Shown: positions 52,301 to 61,300 of the stretch, one piece after another
Layout: every line of letters begins with the position of its first letter
Position numbering within the stretch: the first letter of the stretch is position 1
DNA from: Strix aluco
Taxonomy: Eukaryota > Chordata > Aves > Strigiformes > Strigidae
Direction: 5' to 3'
DNA: 64,000 bases
NCBI RefSeq assembly: GCF_031877795.1
Contig: NC_133933.1
Coordinates: 63,810,984-63,874,983 of the forward strand
Notes under the pieces: generated by a model
What the model was told of the DNA's origin: nothing
Database searches by the model: none
The model's input: the letters and a program-made list of their open reading frames with translations, nothing else
Program-made: the position numbers and the translations under genes

Positions 52301-55300
52301 CATTATTCCACAGTGACTGTGTCACTGCTGTCTGTAAGCTTTCTGTCCTTTCAGCACATTCTTCTTTTATATACCCTCTTTCTCTCTCCCCTCTTCTGTT
52401 AGTAACTCCAAGTATTTTGAAGGCCATGTCAGAGCGTCAGTTTGAATTCACAAGCTTCAAGCATGTTCGTGTTGCCACGGGGACCTGGAATGTGAATGGG
52501 GGGAAGCAGTTTCGAAGCAACATCCTTGGTACCAGCGAGCTGACGGACTGGCTGCTCGATTCTCCCAAGCTCTCTGGAGTTTCTGAATTTCAGGGTAAGA
52601 CATCACAGTCAAAATGTGTAAGCAATATTTGCTGGCATCTCTAGAGACAGTGAGTAGGGACACAAGATTTGACCAGCTATTCCTTTCAAAGGCAGTGCAT
52701 CTTGAGGGGGCATTTTCTTTCAGTTCCTAGGAGTGTATTCAGCTCCAGGTAGACTTGTGCTGCCTCCCTGCAGCAGTGGAATGGTGTGAAGGGCTCCTGA
52801 CAGTCAGAGCAACTCCTGAGTCTATACCATGTGACTGTTTTGAACCTTCAGCAGGTCAGAATTCAAAGGTCTCTTTCATGCCATCGTGGGGTGTATCTGC
52901 CTATTCTGCATCCTATATTTCATATTCTTCAGTTTCTCTGTTCTTCATCGTGAGTGGGAGCTACGTGCTCAGGTGCCCTCAGAATGTCTCCTTAGTCTTT
53001 ATCTGGAGCTAAACATATCTGTATAATCTAGTCTCTGAGATTGTCTGGCAATGTTATTGTCAAAGCCTTCAGACAAAAAGATTTATATTGTTGAAGGCAA
53101 TTTCGTTTTTTTAGCAGTACAGAAAGCTCTTGTGCTTGTGGCTTGCTTAAATTGGCTGTTGAATTTCTTATTTACAGAACAAGGTTAGGTATTATAATTG
53201 ATTTACAGATTTTATTAAGGAAATTGAAAAGTGAATGTTCTGTCATTTAAAAATTGAATGGTTGCAAAACTACAGCAAAGCCTGTGCTTTCATTGTTACA
53301 GTGGAACATTTAGCTTCCTGCGGTGCATCACAGGGATAGTTCTGTGCCTAACCTTGAAGCTCATCAATTCGTTCCTCAAATCCTTGGCTACTTAAACATT
53401 GTCTTGTTTGAACCCTTAGTGCTTGAGTGCGTGGATATGTGATTAGGTGCAGACCACTGTACTCTGAGCAGCTTAGTTAGGTGATTGGTCCAGTCTATTT
53501 CAGAAACAGTTTAGATGTGTTAGCACATAGCTAAGCCCATGATATTAAAATTTGTTGAGAGCTGTCAGAACTGGGAGAGCAGAACTACGTGGTATAGGCA
53601 GTCATAATGCGGTAGGTCTAAGCAGCTTCTGGAATAGAGCTGAGTTATGTGAACAGGTGGAACTAGGGTATGAACATGGAAATATCTGTGTTTGTGGTAA
53701 TGTCAGTGCAGTGCCTACACAAATGGGTAAGTGTTCAAAGACAAATATCCAAAATTATTACTGGGAAATACACATGTGACAGTGCCTGTCATGTTAAGCC
53801 AGTAAAGGAAGCTAGCTGTCCTGTGCTAGTTTCATCCTTGTGTCTACAGAATTGCTGCATATTTTACTTTTCTTTCCATTCTTATTTTCTGAGGCAGATC
53901 TGATTTAGGTTCCTATGGTTGTCTGCTGTTTAGGTTTTCATGTTGAACTAAGTTACTGTTACCTTGGCTGTATGACAGTTTAAAAAAAAATAAAATCCCT
54001 TTAGGCAGTGGACAGACCTGATGGGTCAACAGATGCACTTCACACTGTTGTATGCGAGCATTTATCTTTGTTGTTTTACCAGGGTAAGATCCACAGGCCT
54101 AGGCCAGGGAAGGGAGGGTCACTGTGCTCTAGAGTGACCTGACCTAACTTTAAGTGAGGGTGATCTAAGAAGGACTCGGAAGAGAGAAGATAAGAAGAAA
54201 CTTTGAAGGCTTCCTTAAACTAGTAGGTAAACTTATTAAAGGCATTGAGATGAAAGTGACATACTCGTGTGTGGACAGTAAGTTCAGTTACAGAGGAATC
54301 AGTGTCAAAAAGGAAAAGCATGTTGGGTAAAATGACAAGTGGGTGAAAGATGGTGGGTAGTGAGATCTTGTGGCTTTAGTGATGAGTGGGGTGAGGGAGA
54401 GAGAACATTGAATATTTTCTCATCTTAACATTGCTACAATATAATGCTCTGAACTGCTTCCTGCAAGAGAGATGGAGACCAACTGGTGGGAGAAAAGCAG
54501 GAAAAAATTTCAGAGGAACTGCAGGGGTTGTTTTGTGAGATTAGATTAAAGGAGCTATGAATATGTATAGCTTGGCAGGGGATACACAAGATAGAACTAC
54601 AGGAATGATCTCTGACAGAAATTAGAAAACAAGTCATCAGAAGAAACAACAAAATAGTAACTCTTGTATGACTTTTCCCTCTTGCCAACAGATGAGAACT
54701 GCCCTCCTGACATATTTGCAGTGGGATTTGAAGAGATGGTTGAATTAAGTGCAGGGAATATTGTGAATGCCAGGTAGGTAAAAAAAAAACAACACCCAAG
54801 AATAACCAAAAACCCACAACTCAAAACAACAAAAAACCCCAACCCCAAAAGTGCATCCTCTTTCCCAAAGGAACCAGCCAAACAAAAGTCTCCAGAGTTG
54901 TGGGGTTTTTTTTATGGTCAGATGTGTAGAACACTTCCTTTCAAGTCGGTTGCTTGTAATCATAGCTGGAAATATGTTTACCATTAACAAATGGCACTGG
55001 GATGGTGTTGAAAGTGCTGTTTCTCTGTGAACTTCTGTACAGTAGAATACATTGTCTTTTCTAAGTCTGCTAAGTCTTTATGTTGGCAGAGAAGAATTCT
55101 TGTGGTTGACATTGATTTAACACTTGTCCTTAAACTAACCCTGTCTGATGTTGGAAAAACGTGCTCAGTGATTACAAACGTAATTGGCATTCATGTGCGA
55201 ATTCTAAAATGAACAAAATGTCTCTGTGGCTAATTGTATTTGTGAAAATTATGGCTAGAGAAGGAGTTAAAGGCAAAGCCTGAGACTGGCATGTCAGCAT

Positions 55301-58300
55301 GCACAGTAGGCTGCTTTGTATACTGGTCCTTTTGAATCTGTGAACACAAGAAATCTTGCAGGTCATGAGAATGATGTGGATTTTTGTTTTTATGGTTATG
55401 ATTACTACAATCAGGTTCCAGTTATCCCCAGTGAATGGGGCTATCAAACATCATGTGAGCATGGATCTTTCTAAGCATAGTAGACAAAATCCCTCTTGCG
55501 TCCAGAAGCAGGATAGCTGTATTTGTGCACTGTGCCTGGGCTCACTGACCCTGCTAACTCTGGGCTGGCTCACAAGGAGGTATTCTCTGTCTGTGCCGTG
55601 CATCCTACAGCACTTCCAGTTCTACAGCCTAATGGGATGCCTGTAAACCTAAGGCACAGTTAATCTGCTCATTTTATTGACTGTATGTGGTTTGTTTTGA
55701 TTCCATTAAATGATTTTATGTTTGTTCCAGTACAACAAATAGAAAAATGTGGGGAGAGCAGCTTCAAAAAGCTATTTCCAGGACTCATCGCTACATTCAG
55801 TTGACCTCAGCACAGCTTGTTGGTGTTTGTCTTTTCATCTTTGTACGACCGTATCACGTCCCTTTCATCAGGTAAAAAAACCCCCACCAAAACCAAACCA
55901 AAAAAGACCCCCAACCTGTGTCTTCAATAACATCTGCTGTTGGAGTGTGGCCAGAGAGGGTGGGAGTGATTTTTCAGCTTGGTGGGAATCTTGCAAACCT
56001 GGATTCTGGTTTCTGCTCAGTGTGGGAAAGAGACATGTTCCCAGGCAGCAGTAGTCTGGAGTCCATCCTCCTGGGTAGCCCAAAGGCCAGGCAACCCCAC
56101 TATCTTTCTCCAGCTCAGCTGAGAAGCCAGGCGTGCTCCAGGTGGGCAGTCAGGGTGTAGCACCTTGTTTAGGTGCTGTCTTTCTGGAAAAGGAATGATC
56201 TGAGCTAGTAGCTCCACGAGTATTTGGAGCACCAAGTGAAGGCAAGTGTCTGCCTCTGCCCAAAGGGCAGATTTTACTTTCTAACCCTCTCCTTAGTGTT
56301 TCCATATGGAAACAGGGCTGGTTCCAGGGCTGAAAAGAATGGTGGAAAGGGGGGTGGGGGAAAGAGAGTTAATTTTGCCCCCTGACATTTTATAGAATTG
56401 AGAGCTATAAGGGCCCCTTAAGTGTTTGTCTCTCCCAGAACCAGAACTGTGTGGCTAGACAGGAGGGTGCAGAGCTGTGTGTCCTCAACCTACTATCACC
56501 AATGTCCCTGGAGACTGACCAAACTCCTCTTGCCCCTAGAGGATTATTAAGCCAGAGGGACATCTGCATTAAAATGCCTTTGCTGTGGGCAAGAATTATG
56601 CGGCTAAGTATAAATGGTAGGAAATTAATAATTACCTAGAACTGTCTTTGGGTATCTATCTAACCTTAACGTCTAGAGTGATCCAAACAGTGCCCTCCGC
56701 TCCATGTTAGGGGCACTGATTGGCCACTGCATTTTGTGATTAAAATATCAAAAGCTGCTTCTTTCTTCCCTCTGATCTCGTATCTACTGAGAAGATCAGT
56801 GCAGAGTTTGTGCAACATCAAGTGCTGTAGGCTAGGTGGAGTAATGCAGTCCAGGTAACCCTGATGGTCTTGCATTGCTGCCTTTCCAGTAACCTTTCTT
56901 CAGCATGATTTTAAAAAAATACGTATTTTTGCTGGTATGAAGCAGTCCAGAGAGAAGTGTTTCTGTCAGGTTTTGTCTTTTTACCTGGCTTACAAGAAAT
57001 TTGAGTAATCCAGCAGGAAGTGCGTGGTTTAAACAGAAACCAGAAGCAGAACAGCACAGTGGCTCTGTTGCAGCTGTCAAACTGCTAGGAACTGTATATA
57101 GCCCTTTGAAACTCAAGAGAAAAAGGGCATGGTTTGATTATAATGACCAAGTTTCCTCATTTAATGCTAATGTGCTGCTATGTGTTATGTGAGCATAATC
57201 AAACCTAACCTGTATGCTTGTGCAGTTTTTCCCGTGTCTAGAAAAGGAAAACAAAAATGATCAGAAGTACAAAAAAGGCGTCTGTGGTTACAGAGATTGA
57301 AGAGATTAGGACAGAAGTTAGAGAATAGGGAAATAAAGGAAAGGATTGATAAAATGCAAGTGGTTGAATGTACAGTGGGTTATCTCAACCTTTGCCATGA
57401 ATGCAAATCAGGTAAATATCAGTCAGCATTTGGGTGGGCAGGCAGCAGGAAGGGAGAACTCTTTAGACTGAAAAGACTGAACATGTGCTTCTTTTGGAGT
57501 GCTTAAACCCCATCTTTTCATAGAAAACATTGATGGTCCTCTTTTGCCTCCCTGAGGGTGTCCTCTGGTGGTTTTCTGCAGTCAGGAAAAGAGAGGAAAA
57601 TACGGAGAAAAAAGATAGAAAAGATGGGGGGGGGTGGAGGGAGAAGAAAATGAAGGGTGGGAGGGAAAGAGAGCCTGTAACATCTTGCATCATTCAGATC
57701 ATGAATGCCTGACAATAACTCAGATAAGACTTAGTGGTTTTCCACCTGCCCCTTGCTTAAAACCACTAGTATTCTAGTCCAGATCTCTTGGCTTCTGTCT
57801 GGAAAGTAAAATTTTCTCACTGGGAAGGACATGCATGGTGCTGGGGTTGGTTACAACAATGATCTCATTATTTACTTATTTGATCTGACAGGCATACTTT
57901 ATTCTCGGAGTAGACTGGCTATCTGGGAGAAATTATCCTGTGAGCAGGTGGTCTGCTTTGCCAAGTCATCTTTCTGTAGTAAAGTGTATGCTAATCATGA
58001 CATTGAAATACTATGTAATTAACAACATGGAGGCCCTAAGCAATTTGTCATCAGTACAGAACTCATTTTAGGAGTTAGATATAAATAGTTGTATCCAGTA
58101 ATCACCGATTTTATTGCATCTGATTTAACAAATTATGGGTTATGATCTGTTGCTCTTTAATTGACTGAAAAATACAGCATTAACCGTGAAGTTGGGTTTC
58201 AACACACAGTAACACTAATTAAATTGTTAACTGTCTGAAAAGCAGATTCCCATATGTTCAAAAGTAAAAGAAAATGTAATAGTAAAATTAGTTGCTGTCA

Positions 58301-61300
58301 CTATTTTAAAGATCATGGTAGAGTTAAACTTGAAAAGTATATTCTGTAGAAATTCCCAGTGTTTCAGAAATAATGTCCCTTCCAAACAATACAGTAAGAC
58401 AAGAAGGGGAGGAAAATATTTTCAAATAGCTTTATTTCTATTTTATTGTATTATACTTAATTTGAACCATAAGTACATGAACACCATCAAGAAACTTTGC
58501 AGCCTAAAAGATGGTACCTAAAAGCAGCAAACTTTCTGGATGGGAGAAAGCATGACATTGTAAACTGGCTTTTCCTTTATGTTGCAGTCAAAGTTAATTG
58601 AATGTTTGTCCCAGCAGCACTTTACTCTCTTCTCTTTCCATTTTTTTTTTTTTAAATACAGGGACGTAGCAATAGACACTGTGAAGACAGGAATGGGAGG
58701 AAAAGCTGGAAATAAAGGGGCAGTGAGCATTCGTTTTCAGTTCTATAGTACCAGTTTCTGCTTTATATGCAGTCACTTAACTGCTGGACAGACTCAGGTA
58801 AAAGAGAGGAATGAAGATTATAAAGAAATCACACAGAAACTCAGCTTTCCAATGGTAAGTGTAGGTGTACATATGCAAAAAACACTGGGAATAAAGGCTG
58901 TATCTTTACATTATGAGAGCTGGTCTGAGGCTGGTCTGAAGTCATCTCAGTGCTGTGGAGAATGGGCATAAAAGAAAATGGTAAAGAAAACATTAAAAAA
59001 GAAAAGGAAGCATGTTTCACAGGAGACCAGATACCACCCAGTATAGCATTTGCTTTACAAAAGTTCTACACCTTTCAAAAAATATGGTTGCTGCAGTGCT
59101 TGAAAAGTCATCACCTTTGAACAGTTTTCAAGTTGATCTTTCAGAATGGTGCAATTTAACTGACAAATCTGTAAGGCCTCATGGGTAAGATCTAGGTGAC
59201 TGATGTTAGAGCTGGAGAGCATGATACTGATAACTCGTGCTGGCGGTAGTTAGTATGGGTTCCTAAAAGACCATCTGTGCCACTCAGCACATCAGTGCTT
59301 AAACTGCTCCTGCTCGGCTATGATATGTCAGTCCTTGGTCACTGATAAGGTACTTTCTGTTCCCTTCATTTTGTCCTCATGAATGTCTCACTGTCAGAGA
59401 ACTGCTGGCTTTTCTCAGAGTGTGACAAGTAGGCAGTATTGGTCTGTATGAATAACATTTCCCCTAAATGGTGTCAAATCAATCACCTTAGTGTTTTATT
59501 TCACACTTGTCTCCTCAGGCCAGCAGATAACCCATGGGATTTTGTAGCAGTGCTTCTTTGCTTCCCTTAATGTTGGTTGCTTTAATTTCCACAATGCTTG
59601 CTTTCTCAGACCTCTCTGGAGAGGTCCTAAGCCAGGAGGGAATGGACTAGTTTGTGTATTCTGGTTAGTCAGCAGAAAATGGCATTTAGGTTGAAAAGCA
59701 TAAAATTTTAACTCCCTGTTTGCAAGGTTTAGAGGCTTGGCACATGTGACATATCAATCAGTTGCTTTATGTAAGAACTAATACTGACAGTCTGAATGTC
59801 CTGCATAGAATATCTGTTCCAAATGGCCATAAAGTTGTGCTTATGGTAGTTTTGCCTTCTAATACCTCATTAACTATTTTGTCCTTTACATTTACAATAG
59901 CTAAATGTACCTTGTGTCTATAATGTATATAAAGACTGCCCTCTAGTGCTGTGACAGCCACAGCTCTGGCACATTTCCTTTATGAATCTCTGAGTTTTGG
60001 AGGTTTATAGCTTGACAGAAAAAAAAAAGACTGATTAGAGGATAGGATGTTAAACTTAGAATTGGAGTGCGTTTTCATTGATAATTTATTTCAATACATT
60101 TACAAAACTATTATGTGCATATAAGATCAAATTTGGAGCTTGTTCTTACTCAGGACCTTTGTTGGTGAATGTGCCTTAGTACCAGAAGCACATTTGGTGT
60201 TATATTTAGAATATGTAAATATATGCATGTGAAATGTGTTAGGGAAACAAACATATTTTTAATATTCATGATAGCCAAATTGTGAATATAAAGCTGGCAT
60301 CCCAGCTTAGACATACCTTCAGGAAACAGGAGACAGAGTCTGACACTCTTGTTTACAAAATTCAGCTCAGTGGGATGCAAAAGACGGTGAAGGAACCATT
60401 CCGTTGTAGCACAAGATGGATTTTAACAAATAGAATGTGACAAGTAGGTCCAGTACTTTGTAATTCAGAGAGACTGAGTTGTACATTTCAGTGAATTTAA
60501 AAGGTGTTTTCGAGAATGTGATTTAACATTAACATTCTGTAACATTCTGTACCTTTAAACTAGGGGCGGAGCGTGTTCTCACATGACTATGTCTTCTGGT
60601 GTGGTGATTTTAACTATCGCATTGATCTAACATATGAGGAAGTCTTTTATTTTCTCAAACGTCAAGACTGGAAGACACTTTTGGAATTTGATCAACTACA
60701 ACAGCAAAAATCCAGTGGAAAAGTAAGGCAGTGTGTCTCATTTTCCTGAGTACCTGCATGTTAGCTTGGTCTAATTCCTTGAGAGAGTGAAAAAGTTGCA
60801 TCTTCAGACCCTTGTTTGTAGTTTGTAGTTGCTTAAAAATCAGAATGTTGTTTGCAAGGAAGTTGATGTATCATGATGGTACCTACCTCATCTGTAACTT
60901 AATCAAAGAGATGGTATTTCTTTTCATAGATTTTTAAAGACTTCCATGAAGGGACTATTAATTTTGGACCAACATATAAATACGACGTTGGCTCAGAAGC
61001 GTATGATACAAGTGATAAGTGCAGAACCCCAGCATGGACTGACAGAGTGCTTTGGTGGAGAAAGAAACTGCCTTTTGAAAAAACAGGTGCGTAGGATCTT
61101 TCCTTCTTCTTTATCTGAAAGTTGTTTTAGATTTCATCCAGAACCCACATAAGGAGATTTAATCTAGTGAAAGGTGAGGAAAGGAGTTGTTGAGTTCTGG
61201 TCTGAGAGCTGTCTTTAGACCGCCCGTAGGCTTAGTCAAATTGCAGTGGCTTTACTCAAGCAGATGTTCTTTTGTCTTCGCTGGAATAACTTGCAGAGAG

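Larger units (their letters stand above)
55872..58661 (+). other. SYNJ2 intron 14 (2.8 kb)
   Basis: The intron begins with a second A/C-rich tract (55874-55916). It carries a purine-rich stretch with nine consecutive G at 57626-57634 and ends in a run of 13 T before the exon 15 acceptor. No gene is recognised. Confidence 0.85.
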
